This document shows, piece after piece, positions 1-9,064 of a stretch of 64,000 nucleotides of DNA. Source of the stretch: Methylocystis rosea. Its GTDB lineage: Bacteria; Pseudomonadota; Alphaproteobacteria; Rhizobiales; Beijerinckiaceae. Below the pieces are notes generated by a model, which had not been told where the DNA came from, ran no database searches, and saw only the letters and a list, made by a program, of their open reading frames with translations. The position numbers and the translations under genes are program-made. Every line of letters starts with the position of its first letter. Within the stretch, counting starts at the first letter, position 1. The stretch covers positions 2,951,501 to 3,015,500 of the forward strand of contig NZ_CP034086.1 of NCBI RefSeq assembly GCF_003855495.1. The letters run 5' to 3'.

Positions 1-452
1 GGGCGGCGAATGGGCGGCTGTTTTTCGCCTTGCGCGCGCCCAATGTGGAAGGAAACGGTTACGTCGTCAGCGTCGATGCAAAGGCTCTTTTTGAGGGAGG
101 CGATCTTAAGCCCTCTCTTGCAACGGTTCGGTTGGGCGCCAATAAGGGCTTTCGAGATCTCGCCATCGCGGACGGCGTGGCGCTCGCTCTTGTTGGACCG
201 AGCGACGCTCTATCGCCAGCCGACTATTCGATCGTCGAATTGCGCGGACTGACGACCGGCGTAGCTGTGCAGCCTAAAGAACTCGCAACGATCGACCTGC
301 AGAATGCTCCGCTAGGGAAGAAAGGCAGCCTCATCAAGCCGGAGGCCATCGCCGTGCTTGAGCTGGACCCAAAACGCTATCGCTTGCTCGTGCTCTCGGA
401 CGGAGGCGACGACGGCGCGCCGCTGGTCTTCAACATTCCCCGCAAGCCATAA
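1..452 (+). CDS. DUF3616-like protein, 5' truncated by window edge
   Basis: The reading frame is open from the left edge, so only the C-terminal ~150 residues are present. The visible protein starts with NGRLFFALRAPNVEG, followed by beta-rich segments and a C-terminal LVLSDGGDDGAPLVF stretch. The pattern '[R]LF.ALRAP...G.[A]..V.L' followed by repeated beta strands resembles the DUF3616 (COG-type uncharacterised) family, which is predicted to be a propeller-like secreted or cytoplasmic protein of unknown function. The assignment rests on pattern recognition alone. A strong bidirectional hairpin lies directly behind the stop codon. Confidence 0.6.
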   Translation, partial: AANGRLFFALRAPNVEGNGYVVSVDAKALFEGGDLKPSLATVRLGANKGFRDLAIADGVALALVGPSDALSPADYSIVELRGLTTGVAVQPKELATIDLQNAPLGKKGSLIKPEAIAVLELDPKRYRLLVLSDGGDDGAPLVFNIPRKP

Positions 453-454
453 GA

Positions 455-486
455 AAAGCCCCGGAAGAGCGTTCTTCCGGGGCTTT
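455..486. terminator. Bidirectional rho-independent terminator
   Basis: A perfect 14-bp stem (AAAGCCCCGGAAGA with its complement) has a 4-nt loop (GCGT) and begins 3 nt after the stop of the left-edge gene. The A-rich and T-rich flanks make it usable on both strands, so it also ends the minus-strand transcript that comes from the 500-1601 locus. Confidence 0.85.
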
Positions 487-499
487 ATCGCATCTCGTG

Positions 500-574
500 T
501 TAGCGCCAGAACGCCAGAAGGATGATGATGGGTATTGGAATCCCGAGCATCCACAGCAAGACAGACCGGAACAT
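500..574 (-). CDS. 24-residue single-pass membrane micropeptide
   Basis: This short frame on the minus strand starts at ATG 574 and is preceded by GGAGG with a spacing of 6-7 bases (TGGAGGTATGAAATG). The product is 24 residues, almost entirely hydrophobic, with a central GIPIPIIILL run and a basic last residue, which fits a single transmembrane helix. It lies 13 bp downstream of the larger membrane-protein gene 588-1514 and just before the shared terminator, so it is probably the last gene of that transcript. Small peptides of this kind are often left unannotated. The ribosome binding site and context support translation, but the function is unknown. Confidence 0.6.
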   Translation of the reverse strand: MFRSVLLWMLGIPIPIIILLAFWR

Positions 575-587
575 TTCATACCTCCAT

Positions 588-1514
588 TTAGAAGCGAGAG
601 AACGCCGCGACGCCGACGTTTTCATCGCGATGGCGCCCGCCGAGCGTTGCGCCATACCAAGCCGCCACCGCGCCGATGAGCATGGTCGCCGCGGAAAGGA
701 AGGCGAGCAGGATGCCAGTCTTGCGCGCCGTCTCGGCCGTCTCCTTCGCCTTCGCCTGATCTTCACGCAGGCGTTCGGCGCTCAGATCCACGCGCCGTTC
801 GGCTTCCTGCGGGGCGAGGCCGGAGCGCGACGCGAGAACATTGACAAGATAGGCGTGATCTTCTCCGGAGATTTCGCCTGTCGCCAAGCCGCGCTCGACG
901 ATGCGCTTCACGATCGCGCGCGGATATTCTGCCGGCATCGTCACGCCCCGTGCGTTCACGTCGCCATCGCCGCGCAACAGAAAATCGACCCGCTCCTCGA
1001 CCGGAGTCACCGTGGGCGCAAGCGCTGACGTCTCGGTTCTGGCGCCTTCCGAAGACGCCGCCGCGGAAACGCCCGTCTTTGCGAGCTGGAAGATAGAAGC
1101 GCCTGCGATCAGCGCGAACACCACGATCGCCGCGGCCCAGAGCACGAGGCCGTGGACCCCGTCGCGGACTTCCACCTCTTCTTGCGAAACATCTCCGGAG
1201 CGCCGGCGCAGCCTTCCCGTGACATAGCCGCCGACCGCAAAGCTCGAAACGGTGATCCAAAGCACCCAGAGCGTCAACGCGATCAGATGAACAACCAACG
1301 ACGCGCCGCCATAAGGCGATGTCATCGACAGGCCGATCGCCGAACCGAAGGCCCCCATGATGAAGGAAATTGCGCCGGCGATCGTTGCGCCGGCGATGAT
1401 GGCGGCCCAATCGGTATTGGTCGACCGGCCGGACATGTCTTGGGCTGCCGCCGCCGCGGCGGCGGCGCCGCGCGACGGCCCGACGCCGAGTCCCGTTTGC
1501 ACGAAATCAGTCAT
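588..1514 (-). CDS. Polytopic membrane protein of the so-called PhnA-like type
   Basis: The protein has 308 residues. After an Ala-rich N-terminus it shows four hydrophobic segments: about residues 36-62 (WAAIIAGATIAGAISFIMGA), 72-98, 124-146 and 272-292. The last two are separated by a charged loop of ~120 residues rich in Glu and Arg that probably lies outside the membrane. Alphaproteobacterial relatives are sometimes labelled PhnA-like, but there is no phosphonate-metabolism motif here and I give no function. It is flanked on both sides, on the same strand, by 24-residue membrane micropeptides. All three could share one transcript beginning above 1601. Confidence 0.65.
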   Translation of the reverse strand: MTDFVQTGLGVGPSRGAAAAAAAAQDMSGRSTNTDWAAIIAGATIAGAISFIMGAFGSAIGLSMTSPYGGASLVVHLIALTLWVLWITVSSFAVGGYVTGRLRRRSGDVSQEEVEVRDGVHGLVLWAAAIVVFALIAGASIFQLAKTGVSAAASSEGARTETSALAPTVTPVEERVDFLLRGDGDVNARGVTMPAEYPRAIVKRIVERGLATGEISGEDHAYLVNVLASRSGLAPQEAERRVDLSAERLREDQAKAKETAETARKTGILLAFLSAATMLIGAVAAWYGATLGGRHRDENVGVAAFSRF

Positions 1515-1526
1515 TCTGCCATCTCC

Positions 1527-1601
1527 TCAGCGCAGGCCAAGAAATGATAAAATCGCCAGAACGACGACGATCAGTCCGACGAGATAAATGATGCCACTCA
1601 T
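1527..1601 (-). CDS. 24-residue membrane micropeptide, first gene of small operon
   Basis: The ATG at 1601 is preceded by GGAGG with good spacing (CGGAGGTTTCAATG). It opens a 24-codon frame whose product is one hydrophobic helix with a run of Val, Ile and Leu (GLIVVVLAILSFLGL). The stop is 12 bp upstream of the start of the 308-residue membrane protein, so the two are likely co-transcribed. The size, the ribosome binding site and the repetition of the same arrangement at 500-574 argue that it is real. Its role is unknown; an accessory subunit or a stress-related membrane peptide is possible. Confidence 0.6.
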   Translation of the reverse strand: MSGIIYLVGLIVVVLAILSFLGLR

Positions 1602-1818
1602 TGAAACCTCCGCTTCGACCGCTGTGCTGCCCGGAATCACGACCTAAGCCGCAGCGTGGACAGCCGCGCATGCCCTAAAACTCTGGCGCGGCGTCATTGT
1701 TCCGTGACGCTTGGTTTCGTGACGCTTGGCGCGGCCGCCTTGGGCATAGCGCTTGTGGACGCAGCCACGCTCCGGGTATGGTCGCTCGTGTTGCGTCGCA
1801 ACAAGCAAAGGGGCGGAG

Positions 1819-4113
1819 ATGGCCGACGACATGGCGGAAAATCGGGCGGAAGGAGAGCAGCGCGCGACGATATCGGACAAGGAGGCGCTGCTGTTTCATT
1901 CGCGCGGCCGGCCCGGCAAGCTCGCCGTCATCGCCTCGAAGCCGATGGCGACTCAGCGCGACCTGTCGCTCGCCTATTCGCCGGGCGTCGCCGCGCCGGT
2001 GCTCGCCATCGCCAAGGATCCTTCAGCGGCGTTCGATTACACGACCCGCGGCAACATGGTCGCCGTGATCACCAACGGCACGGCGATCCTCGGGCTTGGC
2101 GATCTCGGCGCGCTTGCGGCGAAGCCGGTGATGGAAGGCAAGGCCGCGCTGTTCAAGCGGTTCGCGGACATCGATTCCATCGATCTCGAGATCGATACGA
2201 AGGACGTGGATGCATTCGTCAACGCCGTGCGTTATCTCGGCCCCTCGTTCGGCGGCATCAATCTCGAAGACATCAAGGCGCCGGAGTGTTTCGTCATCGA
2301 GGAGCGGCTACGCGATCTCATGGACATTCCGGTCTTCCATGACGATCAGCACGGCACAGCGATCATCTCCGCCGCCGGCATGCTCAACGCGCTGCTGCTG
2401 ACGGGCCGCGACATCCGTGAAGCGAAACTCGTCTGCAACGGCGCCGGCGCCGCCGGCATCGCCTGTCTCGATCTCGCCAAAGCGATGGGTTTCGATCCGC
2501 GCAACGTCATCCTGTGCGACACCAAGGGCGTCGTCTATCGCGGTCGCCAGGAGGGGATGAACCAGTGGAAGAGCGCGCACGCCGTCGACACCACGGCGCG
2601 AACGCTCGCTGAGGCGCTGGAAGGCGCCGACATCTTCTACGGCCTTTCCGTCAAGGGGGCCCTGACGCCCGCCATGCTTCGCAGCATGGCGGACAATCCG
2701 ATCGTCTTCGCCATGGCCAATCCCGACCCGGAGATCACGCCGGAAGAAGCGCGCGCCACGCGCGCCGACGTGATCATCGCCACAGGCCGGTCCGACTATC
2801 CCAACCAGATCAATAACGTCCTGGGCTTTCCGTATATTTTCCGGGGCGCGCTCGACGTGCGCGCCAAGACGATCAACATGGAAATGAAGATCGCTGCGAC
2901 GAAGGCGCTCGCCGATCTCGCGCGCGAGGACGTGCCGGACGAGGTCGCCAACGCTTACCGCGGCGCCCGGCCGCGTTTCGGCCGCGACTATATTATTCCG
3001 GCGCCTTTCGACCCGCGCCTCATCTCCATCATTCCGCCCGCCGTGGCGCTGGCGGCGATGGACAGCGGCGTCGCGCGACGCCCCATCGTCGACATGAAAG
3101 CCTATCGCGCTGAGCTATCGGCGCGGCGCGATCCGATCGCCGGGCTGATGCAGACGATTCACGAACGCGTGCGGCGTGATCCCAAGCGCGTCGTGTTCGC
3201 CGAGGGCGAAGAGGAGCAGGTCATCCGGGCCGCGCTTTCCTTCGTCCATCAGGGTTTCGGACGCGCCGTGCTTGTCGGCCGGGAGGATCGCGTCATGGAA
3301 GCGGCGGCGAACGCCGGCCTTGAGCTTCCCGCAGAGATCGAAATCCACAACGCCAAACTCTCGAGCCGCAACTCGGTCTATGCGCAGTTCCTGTTCGAGC
3401 GCCTGCAGCGCAAGGGCTATCTGATGCGCGACTGCCAGCGGCTGATCAATCAGGACCGCAATCATTTCGCCGCGGCGATGGTGGCGCAGGGCGACGCCGA
3501 CGCCATGGTGACGGGCGTCACGCGCAATTTCTCCCACGCGCTCGAAGACGTGCGCCGCGTCATCGACCACAAGCCCGGCCACCGCGTCATCGGCGCGTCG
3601 ATCATTCTCGCAAACGGCCGCGTCGTCGTCGTCGCCGATACCGCGATCACCGAAATGCCCGACGCCCACGAACTTGCCGAAATCGCCATCGAGGCGGCCG
3701 GCGTTGCGCGCCGCATCGGACTCGTGCCGCGGGTCGCCATGCTGGCCTTTTCGACATTCGGCTATCCGCCCGGCGAGCGCACCGCGCGGGTGCACCAGGC
3801 GGTCAACGTTCTCGACCAGCGGCGCGTCGATTTCGAATATGAGGGCGAGATGGGCGCGGACATTGCGCTCAACAAGGATTTGATGAGCGCCTATCCGTTT
3901 TCGCGACTCACCGAGACGGCGAACGTTCTTGTCATGCCAGCGTTTCATTCGGCGGCTATTTCGACAAAAATGTTACAGGAACTTGGCGGCGCGACCGTTC
4001 TCGGTCCGCTGATCGTCGGACTCGACAAACCGATTCAAATCGTCCAACTCGGCGCGACGGACACGGAGATCGTCAATATGGCGGCGCTCGCCGCCTTCGG
4101 CGTCGGCGGATGA
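1819..4113 (+). CDS. maeB: Malic enzyme with C-terminal phosphotransacetylase-like domain
   Basis: This is the large bacterial malic enzyme, which oxidatively decarboxylates malate to pyruvate with NAD(P)+. The 764-residue length is normal for the MaeB/TME class. The N-terminal malic domain starts near residue 28 and contains [11 protein letters not shown] and the Asp-rich FHDDQHGTA metal/substrate motif. The NAD(P)-binding domain has [14 protein letters not shown]. From about residue 430 a phosphotransacetylase-like domain begins ([17 protein letters not shown]). It usually lacks transacetylase activity in this fusion and binds acetyl-CoA as a regulator. I chose ATG 1819 over the upstream 1753 start because GGGGCGGAG lies just before it and the N-terminus then matches the family. 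Whether NAD or NADP is used cannot be read with certainty. Confidence 0.95.
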   Translation: MADDMAENRAEGEQRATISDKEALLFHSRGRPGKLAVIASKPMATQRDLSLAYSPGVAAPVLAIAKDPSAAFDYTTRGNMVAVITNGTAILGLGDLGALAAKPVMEGKAALFKRFADIDSIDLEIDTKDVDAFVNAVRYLGPSFGGINLEDIKAPECFVIEERLRDLMDIPVFHDDQHGTAIISAAGMLNALLLTGRDIREAKLVCNGAGAAGIACLDLAKAMGFDPRNVILCDTKGVVYRGRQEGMNQWKSAHAVDTTARTLAEALEGADIFYGLSVKGALTPAMLRSMADNPIVFAMANPDPEITPEEARATRADVIIATGRSDYPNQINNVLGFPYIFRGALDVRAKTINMEMKIAATKALADLAREDVPDEVANAYRGARPRFGRDYIIPAPFDPRLISIIPPAVALAAMDSGVARRPIVDMKAYRAELSARRDPIAGLMQTIHERVRRDPKRVVFAEGEEEQVIRAALSFVHQGFGRAVLVGREDRVMEAAANAGLELPAEIEIHNAKLSSRNSVYAQFLFERLQRKGYLMRDCQRLINQDRNHFAAAMVAQGDADAMVTGVTRNFSHALEDVRRVIDHKPGHRVIGASIILANGRVVVVADTAITEMPDAHELAEIAIEAAGVARRIGLVPRVAMLAFSTFGYPPGERTARVHQAVNVLDQRRVDFEYEGEMGADIALNKDLMSAYPFSRLTETANVLVMPAFHSAAISTKMLQELGGATVLGPLIVGLDKPIQIVQLGATDTEIVNMAALAAFGVGG

Positions 4114-4116
4114 GCC

Positions 4117-4242
4117 ACCCTCCCCTTGATGGGTAGAGTCGCGCCGTAGGCGCGGGGCGGGCTGAATCGCGCGTCCCGCACCTCACCCCACCCGCGCGGC
4201 TTCCGCCGCGCGACCTCCCCCTGGGGGAGGTAATCGCACATG
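4117..4242. repeat. Intergenic palindromic repeat element, copy 1
   Basis: The gap between maeB and ugd is filled with nested inverted repeats: CCTCCCCTTGATGGG at one end, CGCGCGGCTTCCGCCGCGCG in the middle and CCTCCCCCTGGGGGAGG at the other end. The right half closely matches, in reverse complement, the element at 18644-18785 (ACCCGCGC...GCGCGACCTCCCCCT...GGGGGAGGT). It is a dispersed non-coding element of the kind common between genes in Hyphomicrobiales. Confidence 0.75.
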
Positions 4243-4261
4243 AAGCGAGAGACTGACACTG

Positions 4262-5566
4262 ATGAACATTACGATGATTGGCTCTGGTTATGTGGGTCTG
4301 GTCTCGGGCGCCTGTTTCGCCGACTTCGGTCATAACGTCATTTGCGTGGACGCGGACGCGAACAAGATCGAGCGCCTGAAGGCGGGCGAGATTCCGATCT
4401 TTGAACCGGGCCTCGACGAGCTCGTCGCCAATAATGTCGAACAGAACCGGCTCTCCTTCACCACCGAACTCGAGTCCTCGGTAAGGGGCGCGGACGCGGT
4501 TTTCATCGCTGTCGGCACGCCGTCGCGGCGCGGCGACGGCCATGCGGATCTGTCCTTCGTCTACGCCGTCGCACAGTCCATCGCCAAAGCGCTCGAAGGG
4601 TTCACGGTCGTCGTCAACAAATCGACCGTCCCCGTCGGCACCGGCGACGAAGTCGAGCGCATCATTCGCGAAGTCAATCCCAACGCCGATTTCACCGTCG
4701 TTTCCAATCCTGAATTCTTGCGCGAAGGCGCGGCGATCGAAGATTTCAAACGCCCCGACCGCGTCGTCATCGGCATCGAAGATCCGCGCGCGCGCGAAGT
4801 GATGGAGGAAATCTACCGGCCCCTGTCGCTGAACGCGCCGCCGCTGGTCTTCGTTGGGCGCCGCACGTCGGAGCTCACGAAATACGCGGCCAACGCATTT
4901 CTCGCGACGAAGATCACCTTCATCAACGAAATCGCCGATCTGTGCGAGAAGGTCGGCGCCGACGTACAGGAGGTCGCGCGCGGCATCGGACTCGACAAGC
5001 GCATCGGCGCGAAATTCCTGCACGCCGGCCCCGGCTATGGCGGCTCCTGCTTTCCGAAAGATACGCTGGCGCTGATCAAGACCGGGCAGGACGAAGGCGC
5101 GGCGCTGCGCATCGTCGAAACGGTGGTCGCCGTCAATGACGCGCGCAAGCGGGCGATGGCGCGCAAGGTCATCCATGCGCTCGGCGGCTCGGTGCGCGGC
5201 AAGAAGATCGCGCTCTTGGGATTGGCCTTCAAGCCCAACACCGACGATATGCGCGACGCGCCCTCGCTCGCCATCGTCGCCTCTCTCGCGGGCGACGGCG
5301 CGCAGGTGCACGCTTATGACCCCGAGAGCATGGCGCAGGCGCGTCCGCTGATGCCGGAAGTCACTTTCCACGACAACGCCTATTCGGCGCTTGAAGGGGC
5401 CGACGCGCTCGCCATCGTCACCGAATGGGACGCGTTTCGCGCGCTCGATCTCGATCGGGTCAGGAGCCTCTTGAAGCAGCCGATCATCGTCGATCTGCGC
5501 AATGTCTATCGCCCCGGCGACGTGCGCAAACGCGGCTTCACCTATGTGAGCGTCGGACGGACGTGA
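4262..5566 (+). CDS. ugd: UDP-glucose 6-dehydrogenase
   Basis: The enzyme oxidises UDP-glucose to UDP-glucuronate in two NAD+-dependent steps, feeding exopolysaccharide and lipopolysaccharide synthesis in the cytoplasm. It is 434 residues, the usual length. The Rossmann motif GSGYVGLVSG is at residues 7-16, and the catalytic cysteine C263 sits in the typical GYGGSCFPKD. The central helix contains the conserved ELTKYAANAFLATKITFINE, and the C-terminal UDP-binding domain contains GLAFKPNTDDMRDAPS. It lies alone downstream of the repeat element, and a small NTF2-like gene follows 25 bp later. Confidence 0.96.
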   Translation: MNITMIGSGYVGLVSGACFADFGHNVICVDADANKIERLKAGEIPIFEPGLDELVANNVEQNRLSFTTELESSVRGADAVFIAVGTPSRRGDGHADLSFVYAVAQSIAKALEGFTVVVNKSTVPVGTGDEVERIIREVNPNADFTVVSNPEFLREGAAIEDFKRPDRVVIGIEDPRAREVMEEIYRPLSLNAPPLVFVGRRTSELTKYAANAFLATKITFINEIADLCEKVGADVQEVARGIGLDKRIGAKFLHAGPGYGGSCFPKDTLALIKTGQDEGAALRIVETVVAVNDARKRAMARKVIHALGGSVRGKKIALLGLAFKPNTDDMRDAPSLAIVASLAGDGAQVHAYDPESMAQARPLMPEVTFHDNAYSALEGADALAIVTEWDAFRALDLDRVRSLLKQPIIVDLRNVYRPGDVRKRGFTYVSVGRT

Positions 5567-5591
5567 GAGGGCTTACGCGAAGGATTGTGGC

Positions 5592-5978
5592 GTGACGGAC
5601 GACGAAAAAGCCATTCGCGCATTGGTCGAAGCCTGGATGGCCTGCAGCAAAGCGGGCGACCTTTCAGCCGTGCTCGATCTGATGACGGATGACGTGATTT
5701 TTATGACGCCGGGTGGAAAGCCATTCGGAAAGGAAGCCTTCGCCGCCGCTTCGGAAAATATGAAGAACGTCGCGATCGAGGCGCGCAGCGACATCCAGGA
5801 GCTCTGCATTTTTGGCGACTGGGCCTATATGCGCAGTTACATGGAGATGACGGCGACGCCTCTGGGCGGCGCGCCGGTGCGTCGGAGCGGACATACGCTG
5901 ACGATTCTGCGTAAGGAAGCCGACGGAAAATGGCGGCTTGCCAGAGACGCGAATCTTTTGGCTACAGAAAAATCCTGA
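5592..5978 (+). CDS. SnoaL/NTF2-like fold protein (DUF4440-type)
   Basis: This is a 128-residue protein with the cone-shaped NTF2-like fold signature: an N-terminal helix (AIRALVEAWMACSKAGDLSAVL), LMTDDVIFMTPGG, and a later GHTLTILRKEADGKWRLARD strand pair. Relatives are variously called SgcJ/EcaC or YybH family and are mostly uncharacterised. The GTG start at 5592 is the first in frame, and the N-terminus fits the family. The gene follows ugd closely and ends before a strong terminator, so the two may be co-transcribed. No catalytic role can be claimed. Confidence 0.75.
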   Translation: MTDDEKAIRALVEAWMACSKAGDLSAVLDLMTDDVIFMTPGGKPFGKEAFAAASENMKNVAIEARSDIQELCIFGDWAYMRSYMEMTATPLGGAPVRRSGHTLTILRKEADGKWRLARDANLLATEKS

Positions 5979-6037
5979 ACCGAAAGATTTGCGGCCATCG
6001 TCTTGCGCAGCTACCGCGCCGCATCCTCACAAAGAAC

Positions 6038-6067
6038 AAAGCGCCGGCCACGGGGGGCCGGCGCTTT
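6038..6067. terminator. Rho-independent terminator between convergent genes
   Basis: A 12-bp perfect stem, AAAGCGCCGGCC paired with GGCCGGCGCTTT, is followed by T-rich sequence. It sits between the plus-strand NTF2-like gene and the minus-strand hemA, so it can serve both. Confidence 0.85.
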
Positions 6068-6087
6068 TTTGCATTCGTGAGCGACGC

Positions 6088-7374
6088 CTACTGCGCCGCG
6101 AGTTTAATCTCGGGATAGGTGCACTTCTCGTCGCTTTTCGCCGCGACATGCAGATGCGACGGCGGCTCGACGAAGGGAATGCCAAGCGTGTGCCAGACGT
6201 CGACAAGAGACTCGACGAGATTCGCGATATGCGCCGGCGTGTGGCAAGGCGTCGGCGTGACGCGCAGCCGCTCGCTTCCCTTCGCCACCGTCGGATAGTT
6301 GATCGGCTGGATGTAGATCGAGTGACGATCGAGCAGCAGGTCGCTCGCAGACTTGCAAAGCTCGGCGTCGCGCACCATCACCGGCACGATATGCGAGCCG
6401 TTTTCCATCACGGGCAGGCCGGCGGCGGCGAGCGCGTGCTTGGTGATATGTGAGGCGCGCTGATGCGCCGCGCGCAGATCCGGCCGGCGCTTGAGCAGCC
6501 GCACCGCGGCGCAGGCCGCGGCCGCGACGGCCGGCGGCAGCGCCGTCGTGAAGATGAATGAAGCCGCGTAAGACCGGATCGCGTCGATGACGACGGAGTC
6601 GCCGGCGATATAGCCGCCCATCGTGCCGAAGCCCTTGGCGAGCGTGCCCTCGATCACATGGACGCGGGCCATAACGCCTTCGCGTTCGCAAACGCCGCCG
6701 CCGCGCGCGCCATACATGCCGACCGCATGCACTTCGTCGACATAGGTCATCGCGCCATAGCGCTCAGCCAGCGCGACGATGTCGGCGACGGGCGCGATAT
6801 TGCCGTTCATCGAATAGAGGCTTTCGAAGACGACGAGCTTGGGCCGATCGCCCGCTTCGATCAGTAGCTCCTCGAGATGCGCAAGATCATTATGGCGGAA
6901 GATCTTCTTCTCGGCGCGCGAGCGCTTCACGCCTTCGATCATCGAATTATGGTTCGAGGCGTCGGAGAGAATGACGCAATTGGGCAGAAGGTCGGCGATC
7001 GTCGAGATCGCCGCGAGATTGGAAATCCAGCCGGAGGTGAAGACGAGCGCGGCTTCCTTGCCGTGCAGATCGGCGAGCTCGCGCTCAAGCTCGACAATGG
7101 CGTGGCTGGTGCCGGAAATGTTGCGGGTGCCGCCGGAGCCGGCGCCGACTTTGCTCGCCGTGTCGACCATGGCGGCGATCACGTCCGGATGCTGGCCCAT
7201 GCCGAGATAGTCATTGGAGCACCAGATGGTCACAGGCTCGACCGAGCCGTCCTCACGATGCCAATTCGCCAGCGGGAAAGCTTCGACATCGCGCTCAAGA
7301 TGCGCGAAGACGCGGTAGCGGCGCTCGTCCTTCAGACGGGAGACGGCGGCCTCGAAGTAACGCCGATAGACCAT
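6088..7374 (-). CDS. hemA: 5-aminolevulinate synthase
   Basis: The enzyme condenses glycine and succinyl-CoA to 5-aminolevulinate (C4/Shemin pathway) with pyridoxal phosphate, the first committed step of heme synthesis in Alphaproteobacteria. It has 428 residues, a little longer than the common ~405. The family landmarks are [11 protein letters not shown] (53-63), [13 protein letters not shown] (79-91), [15 protein letters not shown] (213-227) and the PLP-binding lysine K247 in [15 protein letters not shown]-terminal tail of ~20 residues beyond the enzyme core is present. The gene is transcribed away from the PduO-type gene. I saw no clear Fnr or Irr box upstream. Confidence 0.97.
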   Translation of the reverse strand: MVYRRYFEAAVSRLKDERRYRVFAHLERDVEAFPLANWHREDGSVEPVTIWCSNDYLGMGQHPDVIAAMVDTASKVGAGSGGTRNISGTSHAIVELERELADLHGKEAALVFTSGWISNLAAISTIADLLPNCVILSDASNHNSMIEGVKRSRAEKKIFRHNDLAHLEELLIEAGDRPKLVVFESLYSMNGNIAPVADIVALAERYGAMTYVDEVHAVGMYGARGGGVCEREGVMARVHVIEGTLAKGFGTMGGYIAGDSVVIDAIRSYAASFIFTTALPPAVAAAACAAVRLLKRRPDLRAAHQRASHITKHALAAAGLPVMENGSHIVPVMVRDAELCKSASDLLLDRHSIYIQPINYPTVAKGSERLRVTPTPCHTPAHIANLVESLVDVWHTLGIPFVEPPSHLHVAAKSDEKCTYPEIKLAAQ

Positions 7375-7706
7375 GCTCGAACCCTTTGATTTTTTACTCT
7401 TGCCCCAGAGTTCGACGACCAGGCCCCCGTCCAGCCCGCCGTCTAGTTTGGACGTTTTCTTACATAGCCGATCCGCGCGTCAAAGGCGAGTGGCCGAATG
7501 ACGCGCCCGCGCCTCTTTTCTTGCGCAACGCAGGGCCACCGCCAATAAAAACAATGGCGCCACGAGCCGGCGGCGCCGCCCGGCGGCGCCCCAACCGCGC
7601 CGTGCTTGGGGCCACCTTCACCGGGGCTTTTTCCAGCGCGGCGTTTATGGGATGACCGCCTGGCCTTGCTTGAGGTAACGAAGAGACGGGGGTGCGCGTG
7701 ACGGCG
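7375..7706. other. Intergenic region between divergent hemA and PduO-type gene
   Basis: No credible gene is seen here. The stretch contains the start regions of both divergent genes and a very GC-rich inverted repeat near 7576-7600 (CGGCGGCGCCGCCCGGCGGCGCC). The hemA-proximal 100 bases are more AT-rich and probably hold its promoter, but I cannot assign -35/-10 boxes with confidence. Confidence 0.5.
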
Positions 7707-8231
7707 ATGAAGCTCTATACGAAAAAAGGCGACAGAGGCCAGACGAGTCTCTTCTCGGGCCGGCGGGCGGCGAAGTTCGATCCGCGCGTCGCGGCGGTCG
7801 GCGATCTCGACGAATTGTCGGCGAGCCTCGGGCTCGCGCGCCTCGTCTTCCCCGAGGCGAACGATCTTTTGAGCGGCGCGCAAAAGGCGCTCTACACGAT
7901 CAGCGCCATCGTCAGCGCCGAAGCGCGGAAGATCGATCTCGCCTTCGACGACGCCGAGACCGCGGCGCTCGAAGCCGAGATCGATCGCGCCACCGACGCG
8001 CTGCCGCCGCTGCGCGATTTCATCTATCCGGGAGAGGCCGAGGCGAGCGCGCGTCTCCATATGGCGCGCGCCGTCGCGCGGCGGGCCGAGCGCAGCCTCG
8101 CCGCGCTCGATGAGCCGCCGGCGCCCGAGAGCGCCCTCGCCTATCTCAATCGCCTGAGCGATCTGTTGTTCGCGCTGGCGCGGCTCGCGGACCTGCACAG
8201 CGGACACGCGGATAGGATGCTGGGCGGGTGA
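7707..8231 (+). CDS. pduO: PduO-type cob(I)alamin adenosyltransferase
   Basis: The enzyme transfers the adenosyl group of ATP to cob(I)alamin, giving coenzyme B12. The N-terminus LYTKKGDRGQTSLFSGRR is the ATP-binding loop of PduO-type enzymes. The helical bundle carries the conserved VGDLDELSASLG and the ARAVARRAERSL arginine cluster, and the end has LNRLSDLLFALAR. The ATG at 7707 gives the standard N-terminus; in-frame GTG codons at 7692 and 7698 are alternatives and lie nearer to a G-rich ribosome binding site. The gene may act together with the B12 uptake operon at 13.5-17.1 kb. Confidence 0.92.
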   Translation: MKLYTKKGDRGQTSLFSGRRAAKFDPRVAAVGDLDELSASLGLARLVFPEANDLLSGAQKALYTISAIVSAEARKIDLAFDDAETAALEAEIDRATDALPPLRDFIYPGEAEASARLHMARAVARRAERSLAALDEPPAPESALAYLNRLSDLLFALARLADLHSGHADRMLGG

Positions 8232-8269
8232 GGGGTTTGGGCGGGGGCGGCGCCGCCCAGCCAAGCCCG

Positions 8270-9061
8270 TCATCCATGGAAGATCGGAAACGCCTGAGGC
8301 TGGATCAGGATCAAGAGCCCGTAGACGAGGATGGCGATGCCCATGGCCTGCGCCACGGCGGGCCCCCACGGCAGGGTCTTCTCGGCGAAAACGATCGCCG
8401 TCACCGTTGCAAGCGCGGCGACGTTCATCATGCCGAGAGGAAACATGATCGCGCAAAGCAGCCAGCAACAGCCAAGGCACCAGGCGCCGTGGTGCGCGCC
8501 CATCTGCAGGGCGCCGAACGTCCCCTCGCGCCAGGAGGTCATGATGAAGCTGATCGGCGTGCGGCACTTGGTCAGGCAGAGCTCTTTCAACGGCGTGAGC
8601 TGGTAGAGCCCGGCGGCGACAAGGATCAACCCGCCAACGCGGCCCTGCGCCGGCGCCGAAAGATCCAGACGCGCGGCGCCAGCCTCCGCGGCGAGCGCGC
8701 CAATATAAGCGAGGAGGCCAGACGCCATCCAGACGAGCAGATAGCCGGCGAGGAAGGCCCATGTTCCGACGAAGGCCTGTCCCCGTTTGCGGCGCGCGGC
8801 CTGCGTCTTGTGGAAGGTGAGCGCCATCGGCGCCAACGTCGGAAACATCATCGCAATCGTCATCGCCAGCCAGACGGCGATGAACAGCGGCGCGCCGAGT
8901 CCCATGGACGGCGAGGCCATGCTGCTATGGGCGTCATGACCCGCCGTGTCTTGCCAGATCAGAAGCGCCCACGCCGCGACCGACAATCCGATGAGCATGG
9001 CCAGGATCGCGTTACGCTGAAGCGCGATCAGGTCCACGCGCGTCTGTGTCGGCGCCGCCAT
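8270..9061 (-). CDS. DUF2182 predicted metal-binding integral membrane protein
   Basis: This 263-residue polytopic protein has about seven hydrophobic segments and belongs by pattern to DUF2182 (COG5486). Diagnostic features are WLAMTIAMMFPTLAPM, the loop LTPLKELCLTKCRTP with a C-x3-C pair, and MGAHHGAWCLGCCWLL, where His and Cys residues cluster at the membrane boundary. The family has been predicted to bind metal but has no established function. It directly follows the DUF1326 gene on the same strand (3-bp gap), a pairing often seen in proteobacteria, so the two probably work together. Confidence 0.85.
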   Translation of the reverse strand: MAAPTQTRVDLIALQRNAILAMLIGLSVAAWALLIWQDTAGHDAHSSMASPSMGLGAPLFIAVWLAMTIAMMFPTLAPMALTFHKTQAARRKRGQAFVGTWAFLAGYLLVWMASGLLAYIGALAAEAGAARLDLSAPAQGRVGGLILVAAGLYQLTPLKELCLTKCRTPISFIMTSWREGTFGALQMGAHHGAWCLGCCWLLCAIMFPLGMMNVAALATVTAIVFAEKTLPWGPAVAQAMGIAILVYGLLILIQPQAFPIFHG

Positions 9062-9064
9062 CCG

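Noticed and set aside
10..252. Open frame starting ATG 10 on the plus strand near the left edge
   Set aside because: It overlaps the DUF3616-like frame, which is open from the edge and shows family pattern; this frame is Arg/Ser-rich shadow sequence.
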